Under the pieces are notes generated by a model, which was not told the origin of the DNA, searched no databases, and saw only the letters and a program-made list of their open reading frames with translations. Both the position numbers and the translations under genes were made by a program. Shown piece after piece: positions 1 to 13,330 of a stretch of 64,000 bases of DNA. Each line of letters begins with the position of its first letter. The first letter of the stretch is position 1. Source of the DNA: Camarhynchus parvulus (taxonomy: Eukaryota; Chordata; Aves; Passeriformes; Thraupidae); assembly GCF_901933205.1 (NCBI RefSeq), contig NC_044577.1, positions 744,001 to 808,000 on the forward strand, given 5' to 3'.

Positions 1-61
1 GCAGCCTGGGACTACTTTCCCTGACTTCCAGGGAGGCTCCAGGTGCACCTACCTGGCCCGA

Positions 62-200
62 CGCTCCAGATGTTCCCAATATTTAAATATTAAAATAAAA
101 TATAAACAATAAAGAGAAATAAAATAATTAAATAAATAAATAAAAATATAAATATTAAATATTTAAATATTAAATTAAAATATTTAAATATTTAAATAGA
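62..200. repeat. AT-rich low-complexity block
   Basis: Almost pure A/T, built from overlapping ATTTAAATATT-like words that are partly self-complementary. No gene signal. Confidence 0.8.
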
Positions 201-905
201 TATTTACCCTTTGTGAGACGCTTCACCCTGGTTTCCGCCGCTTTGTCCCACTCTCACTTCCCAGCCGCTCCTTGGCGTGGCAATTCCTTGGCCTTGGAAT
301 GTCTCCGGCCAGGATGAAGGGCTGGTCCAGTCCTCTCCTTCCTGCCAAAGGTTGTTAGCACATCCATCCCACAGCTCATAGCTCATCTCCAGTCACACCC
401 TTGGATCCCAGAAATCCCGTGTTCCAAGGACAGGAAGACTCTTGCCTGCAATCCTGGGAGCACTTGAGGCAGTAGGAGCGCTTCCCAAATAAAAAATAAC
501 AGGGATAATAATAGCCCTTATCCCTGCACCCCCCCCTCGGAAGCACCAGGACTTGGCCAGAGCCTGTCATCTGTCAATTACAATCTATTCCTGTCCCGTG
601 CAGAGGGATCTGGCTGGGATTCCTTGGATTGGGCTGCTAGCGTGACTCATTCCCAGCTGATTGCTCCGCGGCTTCAGCCAGGTGCTCCTGGGACTTGGTG
701 TCCTCAGCTGGTGTCCATAAGGAATCCAGGCTTCAGGGGCAGGAGGGAGAAAGGGAACAGGGGTGAGGAGCACATCCCTCGGAGTTCTCCACCCAGAAAT
801 CGTCCCTGTGAAGGCTCAGAGGTGTTCCAGAGGTAAGGACAGGAAAGACAGGGATGAAAATCCTCAGTGTTGGTTTCTGCTGCACTGAGGGGAAGATGGA
901 GTCAC

Positions 906-1245
906 AAAAACCTCAGGAATCCACCTCAAGGATCCGCAAAATTCTTTGAGGGATTTCTTGTGGACCCAATCTCAAGGATGCACAAGACTCCTTGAGGGAT
1001 TTCTTGTGGACCCATCTCAGGGATCCTCCAGATTCCTTGAGGGATTTCTTACGGACCCAATCCCAAGGATGCACAAGATTTCTTGAGGGATTTTTTTGTG
1101 GATCCAGTCTCAAGGATCCTCCAGACTCCCTGAGGGATTTTTTTGTGGACCCAATCTCAAGGATCCTCCAGACTCCTTGAGGGATTTTTTGTGGACCCAG
1201 TCTCAGGGGTCCACAAGATTCCTTGAGGGATTTCTTGCGGAACCA
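906..1245. repeat. 46-bp minisatellite, about 7 copies
   Basis: The core TTGAGGGATTTCTTGTGGAC recurs with GAGGGATTT at 948, 994, 1039, 1085, 1132, 1179 and 1225, so the period is 45-47 bp. Copies alternate between CTCCAGA and CACAAGA variants. Open frames on both strands here are by-products of the array. Confidence 0.9.
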
Positions 1246-3842
1246 AGAGCCAGCGGGAGGATGAGATGGAGGAACAACATCCATGGCAGGGTGTGGATGA
1301 TGAGGTTGGCTCTAGAGTTGCAGGATTCCCTGTGGGAAGGCAGGGACAAGGCCCAAAGCTGTTCCTTCCCTCAGGACTGAGCAGTAGGGCCTTTTTCAGC
1401 CGTAAGGATGATCCCTGAGGAATGTCCAGGAGCAAAAGCCTGTGCCAGTGTCCATGAGGCCCCTGTTTGTCCATGTCCACCATGTCCACCTTCCAGAGAC
1501 ACCACTACCATCCATGGGCTCCTCTCCAGAGCAGAAATCCTGGTCTGCTGGGCCTGGAAGAGCAGATCCATGAGGATAAAAAGGGAGGGAAAACTCCCTT
1601 CAACATGCGAGGGCTGAGAGGAACTCCGGGTGAGAGCTCCAGCCCAGGACCCTCCCTCAGGGGGCCCAAGGGGCATCCCAGCCCCACTGGTGTCCAGCAT
1701 GCTGTGCTTCCCAGCACAGCCTGGAGCAGAGGGCTTGGGAATGAATGCAGCCCAGGGCCGAGTGGCTCCAGCAGCATCCCAAAACCCGCAGTGCTTTCCA
1801 GATTCTGTGGTAATTCCCAGCTCACGGGCAGCCATCAGCAGGACTTTGCGAGGAGTGGGTCCTGGATAATCCTTCCAGCTGTTGTTATCCCGTAGGTGGT
1901 GGGGGCAGAGGAGCGGCACCATTGCACAGGAGATGGAAAATGGGGGAACCTTCTCTAGCACCCCTGCAAACCCAGCTCCTTTCATTTCTTTTTTCCACAC
2001 AGAAGGTGACAAGCACCAGCTGAGAAAGGAGGGGAGGGGGATGCAGGGGAAGAAGGATCCCCTCCAAAAAAATAAAAAATTGTGCTGGTGTTGGTGTGCA
2101 AAAGGCAAAGCTGAAGGTGAGCAGGGCAGGCAGGGGAATGAAATGTGGTCCTAATTACTTGCTAACTATCCCACATTTCACAAGTCATTTTAATGGCCCG
2201 AACGGATTCCTTTCAAGCCGGGAGCCAGCGCTGGAGCGATAGGGATAGAGTTCTCTCGCAGGGGGGACATGTGGTGCCAGAAGCCCGCTCTGAGAGGAAT
2301 ATTGTTATCTGGAATGACATTAATACATCCTGCTATTCCCTCTCGCCGGATCGTGTGCCGGGCAGGGACCGTGGTGCTGTTAAAATGTCAGCATTCAGGC
2401 AGCATCCCGGCACAGCAGCTGCTGCTGAGGGGTCAGGCAGGCAGCCCTGGGGGTAATCCCTATTGCCCTGGGCAAATCCAGCCCCTTCCCGGGAGCTGGA
2501 TGCTCCATTGGTGCTCCATCCACCTGTGCTGTGCTTCCAGATGAACTGGAGAAGGGATGCTGGCACTGGATGCAGGTTTGGTCCAGTTTTTTATTTTCCT
2601 CTGTACCCAGCAAAATAATGACGGTTCTCACAGGAGATCACTGCTGCTTTTCCACGGCTTCTGGACTCCTCACAGTAATTGGAAACAAACTCGGTAAGAG
2701 GTGGCTGCTGAAACTCACCACATTCCTTTAAAAAACGGGATATTTTTCCTTCCCCTTGGGTTTTATTGGGCTCTAAGTGGGGAGCTGTTAAATTGCGTGG
2801 ATGTTCTCCCAGCTTCACCTGCCCAGTGGGTGTCTCTGCTCTGATCTTGTGGCTTGGCTGCTGAGGAAATAAACCGGAAAAGGGAAAGGAAAGATCAGAT
2901 TTGGGTTTTCCTAATTGTGGGGAAAAGCCCCACAACAAAACAAAACAAATCCCTTGTTTATTATGCAGAAGCACTGGTGTGATGGTCTCTGCTGCTCAGT
3001 TACACGGCTGCTCTGCAGAAAAATTCAGGATTTTGCGGGTTTTGTCCAAGCAGAACACAAATTTTTTGAGCCCCTGTCATTGCCTTAGTGTCTCACAAGC
3101 AAATCCATGCCTGGTGAGACGCTGGGGCTGCAGCAGAGAAGGATTTGGCCCCTGGAAGGCTCCAGGCCAGATGCTGCTGTTCCAGCGCCATGAGTGGGAG
3201 AAGAAGCCTGGTTCCCCGCTGGAACATCATTCCATAAAGCCAAGGGCTCTGATGTGAGTACCTGACACACTGTCAGAGCAGATGACCTCATATCCCCCTC
3301 CCCACTCCCCTCTCCTGCTTTCCCACCCCATCTCCCCGGCCTGGCTCATGTCTCCTGTTTGTCCATGCCATTTATCCGGAGCTGGGTGAGCTCATGGATG
3401 CTGGGAGGGAGCTGTGCTGACACCCCTGCCTGGCCAGCACAGCCCAGCTCGTGCTGGATCCATCCCTCCCCCGAGCAGCAGCTTCTAACACATCACATTT
3501 AAAGCCTCACACTGAATTTCCAAGCCTGAAAGGAGGAGAAGCCTGAAAGTTGGAGAAGCACCAACTCTTTTTCCACCATGGAAGGGTTTGGGTTGGAAGC
3601 GACCTTTGAAGTTCATGAAGCCACAAGCAGGGGCGCCTTCGATTAGATTATTTTAATGCCTCATTCTCCTTGCCCATAAATGGGATATACCAGCATGTTT
3701 CAATGCTTGAACACAGGAGGCTTTAGAGCAGAGCCCACACTGGGCCTTGCCTGGGCTCGCTTCCACTGCTCACTGTGGTGATTAATTGAGATAAATCTAG
3801 GATATGTTGGGATCCAGCTGACAGGGAACTTGCCTGGGCCCT
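1246..3842. other. Intergenic, no gene seen
   Basis: No splice-supported coding exon or RNA gene recognised. The span holds a possible regulatory block (2150-2410) and a short CR1 fragment in minus orientation (about 3570-3640, GGGTTTGGGTTGGAAGCGAC). Overlapping open frames up to 245 aa have no recognisable domain. Confidence 0.6.
2150..2410. promoter_or_regulatory. Candidate conserved noncoding element
   Basis: Unique, repeat-free sequence with homeodomain-like motifs (CCTAATTACTTG, GTCATTTTAATGG, GACATTAATACATCC) next to CpGs that have not decayed. The call rests on composition and motif density only; conservation was not tested. Confidence 0.25.
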
Positions 3843-4500
3843 TGTCTCAGTTTGGAAAGACAGGATTCTGCTAAGGAAGGCAGGAGCCTCCCCTGAAATG
3901 GAGAATGTAAACCCTCCCCACCCCTCTGAATTGCTATAATTTTAAATTAAGGGGCTCTCTGGCAAAGATATGGGAGCAGGAAATAACAGTTCTTTAATAG
4001 GGAAGAAATAAAAAGATAAAATAAACAATGCAGTCCACTAGAACAGCACTGCCAGAGTCAGAACCCAACCTGACACCCTGTGGGTCAGGGTGTTGGTAGC
4101 AGTCCAATTGGAATTGTGACTGCAGTCCTCCTGAAGTATCAGGGGTGGTTCTGCTGGAGCAGGGATCCTATAGAAAAGGTGCAGTCTTCCTCTGAAGATC
4201 CAGGGGAAGAGGCAGCTGCTGTTCCTCTGGGAAATCCAGTGCAGAAGCCGTGCTGGTGTTCCAGAATCTCCAGATTATATCCAGTTAGGAATGGTTGGCT
4301 CCTCCCTCTGGGCTCACATCTCCCAGTGGGATGCTGTAGTTCTTATCAGCCATGCAGGGACATTCAGTAGCTGTTATCAGCAGATGTCCCCTCCCAGGGA
4401 GGAGTGATTTTGGAAGAAATAAGGCAAACTGCCCACTGAACAGGAGACAGCTGCCATACAGAGGGCAAATAGAATACAACTTGCCTTGCAGTCTGGAACA
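3843..4500 (-). mobile_element. LTR of an endogenous retrovirus, minus orientation
   Basis: The block runs TGTCTCAG...GGAACA, giving TG/CA-type ends, and is flanked by GCCCT and GCCCC, an imperfect 5-bp duplication. On the minus strand a CTATTAAAG polyadenylation-like motif lies near the 3' part. The text (ACCCTGTGGGTCAGGGTGTT, CCTCCCTCTGGGCTC) resembles an LTR I recall as common in passerines. No internal gag/pol is adjacent, so it is probably a solo LTR. Confidence 0.55.
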
Positions 4501-7500
4501 GCCCCCCTGAGGGAGTTTGCTGTTTCATTTGGGTCTCCCCATCCGTTCTTGAGCTCTGGTTGCCAACACCCCACAAAGGGATGGAGGCAGCTCCTGGCTA
4601 GGGAATAGCGGCTTCATTTGGGAGTGGAAACCCACTTAATTTTGGGAACGCGCTTAATTTACCCTGGCTCTTCTCAGGGACACAGGTTTATATTAAATGA
4701 CAGCCCATCCTGCACTGCACCATCTCCATCACACCCTACGGCTGTGTCAAACTGCTCCCCTCCTCCCAAATCCCATGGCAGCAGCTTTTCCACCCAGGGC
4801 AGCAACATCTTTGGCAGACAAGGAGAAGCAGCACACATCCAGCACATCTCCTTCCAGCCTCACACTTCCCAGGGAGCTCCTGGCCCACCCTGGGGATGAG
4901 ATGTGTCTCCCACCACCTTCCAAAACATCCAGGCCGTCCCTTCCAAGGCTGTCTCCTCTGCTCACGAGCTTCATCAAGGAATCATCAGGATCAGTGAGCT
5001 CTCCCAGTGGCCAAATTCAAGCTCCCAAGTGGAAAACTCAATAAAGTCATCTGTTCCTCGCCAGGTGTGCTGACAAAATCCACGTTGGATCAGATTCCCC
5101 CTCAGGACTCTGCCTAGCAGAGGGATCGTTTCTGGGGAGAAATACCAGCTCGAGGGCATCCCAATGGAACAAAAGGGATTCTTGGCCAGCTTGGAGCCAA
5201 AGTCAGGTGGACGAGTTTGAGTCAGATTTCTCTGCGCAAGATGAGGTTCACTTTTCTGAACATCCACTCTCAGATTCCAGACCAAGGAGAGGAAAGCTCT
5301 GGGATTCATTTGCTAAAGATTTCTTGCAGAACTACCAGGGAACTGGATGTGCAGCAAACCAGATGTCCCCTGCAGAGCTCATGCGTGTGAGGGGTTCCCA
5401 AGCCAAATTAGATTGAGATGTTCTCCAAAAGCCCAACCGAAGTGATGGAAAAGGTACCACGAGATGCAGCTCAACAGGGTGCTCAACTTCCAGGCTGGAT
5501 TGTTCCTGTCCAGGCCCAGGGGCTCTTTGCTGGGCGTTCATAAATGCTAATCTGTGAAAAAGTTTAAAGATTAGCGTCAGATTCATGGGTTTATGGGAGG
5601 CTGTGATGGAAGTGATTGCTAGACCCCAGAGAAGACTGAGCAGAAAAAGCCTTCCAGCCCCTGATGCTGTTTTAGGGAACAAAGAAGTAAACAACAGCAA
5701 AAAAAAAATTATATTCTGATGTGGTATCAAGGTCAAGTTGAATTAAAATTTGACCCAAACCACCAGCTGAAATCTGCAGGGGGAAAAAAGCCTCTTTCAG
5801 ATCAATTCTGTTGCTTCACCCAATTTTTTTAAACATCATCTCCAGTAAAAATAAGATTACCTCACATTCTAAAGACACCAAGGAATAATTATTTTAAAAG
5901 TTATTTTTAAAATTAAATTTTAAATTAAAAATCGAACATCTCGGCAATTTGGAAGCAGTAAATGCCAGGTGTCCGGAGCCCCTCTTTAAAAATCTTTCAT
6001 GGAAAACTGTTTCATTTTCAGCAAATCTGTTGAGAACAAACCGGCAATGCTTCATGGAGGAGAAAAAAAAAAAATGTATTTCTTCAATATTTGTCACTCT
6101 ACAACCTGTCTTCCTGCTACTCTGGTGTGAAGCCCCCTGCCCATCAGATGTTTGCAAGCCTCCAAGGGGTTGGAGAGGATGTCCTGTGAGGAGGACACAG
6201 CTTAGCTCCTTTTTGGGACCAGGTCTGTGCTGGAAACTCCGATCTCCTGTTTCCCATGTTTTTTGCACTTTGCCAAATGTAGGTGCTTTTCCCACCACAG
6301 CCTCTGGAAGGTTGACTGGCTGTTGGGAAATGTTAGATTTTTGTAAATCTTCATCAGATGCATCCTTGGCTTCTCTGCCACCATCCAGCCCATGCTGTGC
6401 CTGGTGGCAGAGAAGGGCAGGCCAGGAGCATCCTCCAGATGTTCAAAGCTTGCTGATTAGCATTTTTAACAGCAACCTCTCAATCCCAGCCTCTCTCCTC
6501 CTCCTCTCCACCCCACTCATTCAGTTACAATGGTTCTGGAAACCTGGATCAATTATTCCCAGATTTCAAATGCTGGCATCGCTCCTCGTGCAGCTGCGAG
6601 CGCAGCATTTGATCTCTTCCCTCTTTTAGGTTAAAGTGGTTGTTGTGTTCTGTGTTTCAGCCTCATGCCTGGCCTCAGGCTCTGAACCTGCAGTGCCCTC
6701 ATTTCCAAGAGCATCCTGCTCCATCCTGGCGCTTGGCTCATCCCTCTGCAATGGGCTGGACCCAAACTCAGCGCACTCAAAGTTCAATACTGTACCCAAA
6801 CCTTCCAAATTCATGGAGTTATTTTCCCCCTCTGCTTTCAAACTATTGGAGCTGAGTGGGAAATTCCCTTCAAAGTAAAAACTGTTTCCTGAGGGTGAAA
6901 AAAACCACGGTTGCCCAGCTTGAGGGTCAAACTTTCACATTTTCGTGACAAATGGGTGCCCAAAAAGCTGAGCAATGCGGACACCCATGGGAGAGCTGAG
7001 TCCTGCACCACTATCCCTCTCCAGGGAGGGATCCTATCCAGGATTTATCTGATCTGATAGGTCCTCAAATAGCCAAGGGCTCACCTGGGGGAGGCCCCTT
7101 TGAATTTGTGTGAATTGTATCAAGGTGAGGTGCTGAAGGATTTTCCAGTGCTGGCTCCAGGAGGAAGACACCCGAATACCCCTTCCATGCTCAGAAGTGT
7201 TTTCCCAGGCCAAGACAGCACAGGAAAACACAAGTTGTGGGTTTGCCTTTTCTTTTCAACTAATAATTAATCACCTTCCCAGGCATTCAAATCTCCAGCT
7301 TGGCTGGAGGGAGAGAAGGAGATCTTTTTGGCCGGAGGTGTGAATCAGCAGAGCCCTGCGTGGAAATAAAGATTCAGGGGAAAAAAAGTCCCTGTTTTCC
7401 TGAGCTGCTTCACTGCCGTGGGGTGCTGTGCTCTGCCACAGAGCCAGCCTTGGGAAATTTGATAAAGAGGGGCCAATTCTCTTACCCTTCGCTTTCCTGA

Positions 7501-8146
7501 AAGTGTCCCATGGCAGGAGAGGTGGAATTAGATGATTTTTAAGGTCCCTTCCAACCCAAACCATCCCGTGGTTTTTGCCACACTGGTTTAAGCATTGAGA
7601 TGGTTTTCCATCATGGAGGAGGATTTCTTCAGCTACTTCTTTTTTTTTTTTTGATTATAATTGTTCTTAGATTGGTCCCAAATTGCCAGGTTGATTGATT
7701 TATTGCTGGTGGAATGGAAGGGAAAAAAAAAAGCAATCCTGAGAATTTGAGAAGGCACAGGAGGATTTGGGGAGGGAAGGGAAGAAAGGTGATCCATGCT
7801 GCAAAGCCAGGGAGGGGAATTTGTCCTGCAAATAATAATGGGGTTTTTTTTTAAGGGTAGGTGCTGGAGCTGTGAGAGCTTGAGGGAAAAACAGGGAAAA
7901 TTGGATTCACAGCCAAGTCAACCACAACACAGCACTGGAGTGAGCTGTGGGGGAGAACCATGGAAAAACCCCGAAGTTTCAGGTGGAAGGAGAGATGTCT
8001 GAGGAAGAGATGGGTGGAAAGACTGGAAATTAGAGAAAAGAGCAGTTTAGAAATGGTGAGTGACACCTTGGAGGGGATCATGGGAGCTCGCAGGCTTGGC
8101 TGCAGAAAGGAAAAGGTCAGCAGGTAGCAGTGGGTGTTATGGATTT
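4501..8146. other. Intergenic, no gene seen
   Basis: Mostly unique sequence with short poly-A and poly-T runs and one CR1 tail in plus orientation (7500-7575, CCTTCCAACCCAAACCATCC). AT-rich patches at 5870-5935 have no gene features. Open frames up to 226 aa show no domain. Confidence 0.55.

Positions 8147-8196
<50 letters not shown>
8147..8196. repeat. TA dinucleotide microsatellite
   Basis: Essentially (TA)n with a few TACA interruptions, about 50 bp. Confidence 0.95.
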
Positions 8197-8819
8197 TAGA
8201 TATGTGCCCTGACTGTGGCACATCCACACTCCCACCCAGCCAATGTGCTTGGGAAGCAGTTTTTTAGGAGAAACACCAAGAAGGGTCCTTCCCCCAAGTC
8301 ATGGCACACATTTAATCCCTCAGTCCGCAGCCAAAATCTACAAAACTCCTTAAAAACAGCGGGAAAAATAATGAGGCTGGAGTGACCAAATTTTTATTCA
8401 TTAGCCTTTAAAAAAAATTTAGAAAAGGATAACTGGCTTTTCTTAGAAATAACTTCTCCAGATGGAGGTGGACGTGCTGTGCAAGGATGGTCGGCTGAGC
8501 TGGGGGCATGAAGAGTCAATCCAAAGGATGGAGCTGGGAAAAGGGAGATTTTTTCTTGTCTGGGGCTCAGCTGGAAGAGATTCACTGATGCTGCCATGCA
8601 GGGGATTGGAGAAGGGGCTGTTTATGGCCAAGTCTTGATCCAAGGGTTGGTGGATCTGGGACAATTCCCTCCCGCGGCCAATGAGTGAGCGACTCTGGGT
8701 GCCCAAGCCGTAATTTTGGCATTACAGCAAGGGCTGGATCTGTTCAGGCTGGATCCCAGCACCCTGGGAGCTCAGTCCAGGTCAGGGACAGCAGAAGGGC
8801 TGGATTAGTCCTAGGAAAG

Positions 8820-9070
8820 AAACTCAAGTGCTGAGAAAATCCCGCCGTGAATCCCCTCAAAGCCCGCGTCAACAAACGCGCGCAAGTCCCGATGGAAATG
8901 CATCCCGGCCGGACAGGTCTGGATCCCATAACTATAAAGGTGTTTTATTTCCTGGAATTCTGACATCAAAGCGGGGATTTTCAAGACAAATAGCTGCTAT
9001 TTTCATTCCTCTGGAGAAATCATATCATGTGATTGACAATTAAGATCAGAAAAAAAAAGGTTTGATGGGC
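8820..9070. promoter_or_regulatory. Candidate conserved noncoding element
   Basis: Repeat-free stretch with retained CpGs (CAAACGCGCGCAAG) followed by an AT-rich core containing ATCATGTGATTGACAATTAA, which combines a TGATTGACA Meis/TGIF-like site and a CAATTA homeodomain site. It resembles developmental enhancers in style; conservation is untested. Confidence 0.3.
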
Positions 9071-10869
9071 GAAAGATCGGGAAATAAATCTCGCCACACC
9101 ACCAAATCCAGGGCTGTTATCAAAAGCTATTCCTCCCTGCTCAGCACTACGAGGATCACAGGAATGTGGGACCTAATTTAGGGGTATTTTTTTAGTAACA
9201 CTTACAGAGGATTGGGGGAATTTGGCTGAGCTTTACCTGCTCCAAAGCTCCCTGAGTGCTTGAGTGAAGGAGCAGATATTGAGCCAGATTCCCAAAAGAT
9301 GGCACAAGGAAGACATGGGATTGGAGGATACCCTCTGGACATTTTAACTCTTTGGGGCCAAGAGTTTTTTCCACATATCAGCACCTCCTTCCATCTGGAT
9401 TCCTCAGTGGATGGAAGAGCTGCTGCACCAGGGGGAAAAAAGGACAATTTAAGACTTCATTGGTAAGTGGCACCGACAAACATTTTGGAGGAATGTGGTT
9501 GAGAGCTGTGACTGCTCAGGGAGGGTAGGAACAAGGCAGAGGGGGTGATACCCACCACAGCCATCCCAAAAATCCAGGAGGGTTAGCAGGCCTGGGACTC
9601 TACATCTGAGCCCTGTCTCCACCATTCCTTGGCCACCAGGGGCTGGAGTTGACATCGATTGACCTTTTCCTCCAAGGAGAGAATGTTTTATTTCCTGAGA
9701 TCATTACACTTTTGTGTCACAGCCACACAGGCCAGGCTCCTCTGGTCACAGGCAGAGGCATCGGGTTGGACTTCCCCAGGAAAGGCTCACGGTGTGCAGG
9801 AGCACAGCCTGGGATGCCACCAACAGAACAAGCAGAGGACTTCCACTGTTCCCAATTTTTAATATATATTTATTTTTACATTATTTTATTCCCCCCACTC
9901 CCAAAGACAGCCTCGTTATTCCAACCCGAATCCAGGAAAGCACCTTAAGCACACGATTAACTCCTGGAATGCGAGTAATCCCCCGCGCTCCTCCTCTTGG
10001 GCCAAGCACTTAAGCGCAGCCTAATTGGGAATTGGTTCTTGAGCAGTGCTGAAACGTAAGCTGGTGTTTGAGTGCTCTGCTGGATGGCAGCCAGGGCCAG
10101 GGAGATGCCAGGATCCAGGAAAGCTGTTGGATTTCAGGATTTGCTGAGGTTTCAGGTGTAACGTGGCATTCTGAACCCGTGGAAACCCAAAGTGGACAAA
10201 CGCCAGCCAGAGCTGGTAAAACAATGAAAAACAGTTCCCTCCTTGGGTTTCACCCTTTCTTTCTCTCTTTTTTGAAATATCAGGGATATTTCGCTTGTTT
10301 AGAAACACCAAAGGGTCTCTGCATGAGTTTTAAAGTGGCCAAGCTTATTCAAAAAGCCAAAGTGCGTCAAGATCTTGAAATTCCCAGGTTTTTACCCACC
10401 CAAAAGGAAAACGACCCGTTTTACAAGTTTTTTATGAAGTCAACACATAGAGAAGACGGGCTGTAAACGTTTTTAAAGAAGTGATGGATGTGCTTGTGCG
10501 CAGGCAGGTTCACACGCCCATAAATATACATATAAATGCACATGTATTCCTTTTCTCATAAATCCCAGACACTCTCTGAATCAGGGATGCAACTTTGCAA
10601 GGGCCTGGAAGGGAGAAGGGGCTGCAGACAGCACTTCAAAACATGGCCCTGCTTTTGAGGCTTCCCAGCCATTCCTACACGGAATATCCCAAATTTTCAG
10701 CTGGGCTTCAAGCTCAGGTGGTTTGTGAAGCATCCAGCAAGTCCCTGGCTGAGATCTGGACGTTGCCCATCTGAGCACACAAGTCAGTTGGACTTTTATG
10801 GGTGTGGGGGGAAATTCCACATTTTGAAGGGGAAGGAAAAAAAAAAAAAGAATAATAAAATAAAAAAGG
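9071..10869. other. Intergenic, no gene seen
   Basis: Unique sequence with no supported exon, no tRNA-like structure and no recognised mobile element. Short AT-rich patch at 9860-9890. Confidence 0.5.
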
Positions 10870-11500
10870 AGCAGCGGAGGGTTTTGGGGTCTGGTTCCCT
10901 TTAGAACACGGCAGCTGTTTGAAAGCTGCCTACAAATTCAAAACGTTCAGAGCTGGTGCTGGGAGCTCCAACCTGGTGTTAACAGGGAGGGAGGAACGGA
11001 TCTCGCGACCGCAGATGTTGCTGCGAGGGCTGGGGGGGAGCCCTTGCGTGGATGTAACATGCTTGTAAATTGTGTTTAGGGTCTTTTCCAGGCTTTTATC
11101 CATGCAGGATAGCTGCCTGCCATGCCCTCGGCGGGATGAAAGGGTTTCTGCAAGCCCAGCAGCAGAGCTGAGGTGCTGGTGATGATGGGAAGAGGGTTGG
11201 CTCCTCCCGAAGCCTGGGCTGCGCTTTAATCCCAGCGTTTTCCCCTCCGAATCAAAACAAACACAACGAATTCAGGTGAAACAAAACTTCTGGTTTAATT
11301 AATTCTGGCCTGCTTTGGATGCCTTCCCAAGCCAAGCCACTTTTAACAACGAAAATAACGGCAATGGATGGATATTAATGACAAAATAAAATGTTTGAAA
11401 GTTTTCCAAGCGAAACCTTCGCATCTTTAACATGTCAGAGCGCAGCATTTTCACACCTAAGAAAATTTAAACAGGTATTTTTCTCCTTAAAGTGCACTGT
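10870..11500. promoter_or_regulatory. Candidate conserved noncoding element
   Basis: Repeat-free block with CpGs preserved (GATCTCGCGACCGCAG) leading into an AT-rich part with GGTTTAATTAATTCTGG and GGATATTAATGACAAAAT. A GGAAA microsatellite follows 60 bp later. Composition suggests constraint, but nothing else supports a function. Confidence 0.28.
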
Positions 11501-11557
11501 CTTGCCAAGACCTTAATTCAGCACGAGATTCTGCCCTCCCAAAAATACATTTTTTGA

Positions 11558-11779
11558 GGGGAAAGGAAAGGAAAGGAAAGGAAAGGAAAGGAAAGGAAAG
11601 GAAAGGAAAGGAAAGGAAAGGAAAGGAAAGGAAAGGAAAGGAAAGGAAAGGAAAGGAAAGGAAAGGAAAGGAAAGGAAAGGAAAGGAAAGGAAAGGAAAG
11701 GAAAGGAAAGGAAAGGAAAGGAAAGGAAAGGAAAGGAAAGGAAAGGAAAGGAAAGGAAAGGAAAGGAAAGGAAAGGAAA
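11558..11779. repeat. GGAAA pentanucleotide array, about 44 copies
   Basis: Pure tandem GGAAA on the plus strand, purine-only for over 220 bp, without interruptions. Open frames through it (KERKG or SFPFL repeats) are artefacts. Confidence 0.98.
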
Positions 11780-12205
11780 AAGGCATCAGTCCTTTTGCAG
11801 GTCACAGCCCTTCTCTTTTGAGACTTGCTTTGCAAGAGAGCAGAAAAAAAAAGAAATAAAAGCAGCAAAAGAATCTGAGCTATCATTTTTAAATTGTATT
11901 TTGTCAAGGACGTTTTCCAGTTTTTTGAAGATTAGTGAAAAAGAAAGGATGTGTTTATGTTCGGACCCAGGAAGATGAGCAGGTCACATCCTGTTCTCCC
12001 ACAAATTCCCTGAGTTCCCAGGAATGTGCCATATCCCTGCTGGATGATAACCCTTCCCTCTTGTGAGGAATATTTACCTTTGGGCAGCCTCTCCAGGGGA
12101 TTGAAATGTGTCCCTTGGGCTGGGTGTGCAGCATGGTCCCTCTCCCTCTGCATCAGATCCAGGCCACAGAAGTTTGGCAAGGATTTTATGTCCAATGAAA
12201 TGTTT

Positions 12206-12331
12206 GTTTGATATTTTATTTTATTTTATTTATTTTACTTTATTTTATTTTACTTTATTTATTTTATTTTATTTTGCTTTAATTTATTTTATTTTATTTT
12301 ATTTTATTTTATTTTATTTTATTTTATTTTT
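12206..12331. repeat. TTTTA microsatellite
   Basis: Imperfect TATTT/TTTTA pentanucleotide tract; the last 40 bp are almost perfect. Confidence 0.9.
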
Positions 12332-13330
12332 TACAATAAAAATACTCAGTTCTGGATACCTCAGAGCATTTTGCAAAAGTTTTGCAAAATTTTTGCCCTG
12401 AGCCATTCAGCTGAAAAATGTTTCTTAAAAGTCTGAGGGTGTGGATTTCTCCCGATCCATGCTCTGAAATAAAACACTGTGGGTTTTCTACACAAAACCA
12501 CCTTTGCTGTTTCAATCCTTACTTTGCTTTGCTTTGGGTTTGGAGCACAATTTCCACTTGCTCAGAGCTGCAAGGCGATGCTTCTCTCCTGAGCTTATCC
12601 AGAATAGTTCCCTCTCCCTGGAATTGCTATCATTTTGTTGGTTTGATGGGGAAAAAAAAATTAAAATCAATCTGATACGACTTGAATTGATGACTTTTGG
12701 GATCGTTAATGGATCGGGGATCATTAATTTGGAGGATTGTGCCAAGGTGCAGTGCAGAGCATGGGAGAGCAGATGAGAACATCTGCTGAGCACTCCTATT
12801 GCTTCAAAAAAATGGGTGCAACTTCCCTGGAAGCGTTCCTGGCCTGGATGATGCTTGGAGAATTGAGGAGGAGCTGATTTGTCTTAAACCCACTCAAATC
12901 TGCACCTCACTGAAAAAAAAAAAAAATCTCATTTGAAATGCATTAAAGCAGGGTTTGAGGGCTCAGAAAAAACTTCTCAATTAACTATTAATTATAATAA
13001 TGAAATACCACACTTGTTTCACTTCAGTAAGAAATCCTGAATGTTTTCAGAGCAGTTTTCATCCCCAAACCATGTCATGGCTGCTCAGGCTCTAGCTTTA
13101 TTTTTGGGTATTACTGTACTGTTGATTAAAATCACCTAAAATGAAGAGGGGGGGGGGAACCAAAAAAACAACACAAAACCCTTTGATTTTAAATTAAACT
13201 TCTCCTGGACAAGTCAAAACCTCCCATTCTCATATTTCCAGTACAGGGAAAACAGTGACTTATAAACCAAATTCCCTCATCTTCAGGTTTTCTGAATAGA
13301 TTTTTTTTTACTTTTTAATTAGGCTGTAAC
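12332..13330. other. Intergenic, no gene seen
   Basis: Unique, AT-biased sequence with no exon signal. One G8-9 run at 13150. Confidence 0.5.
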
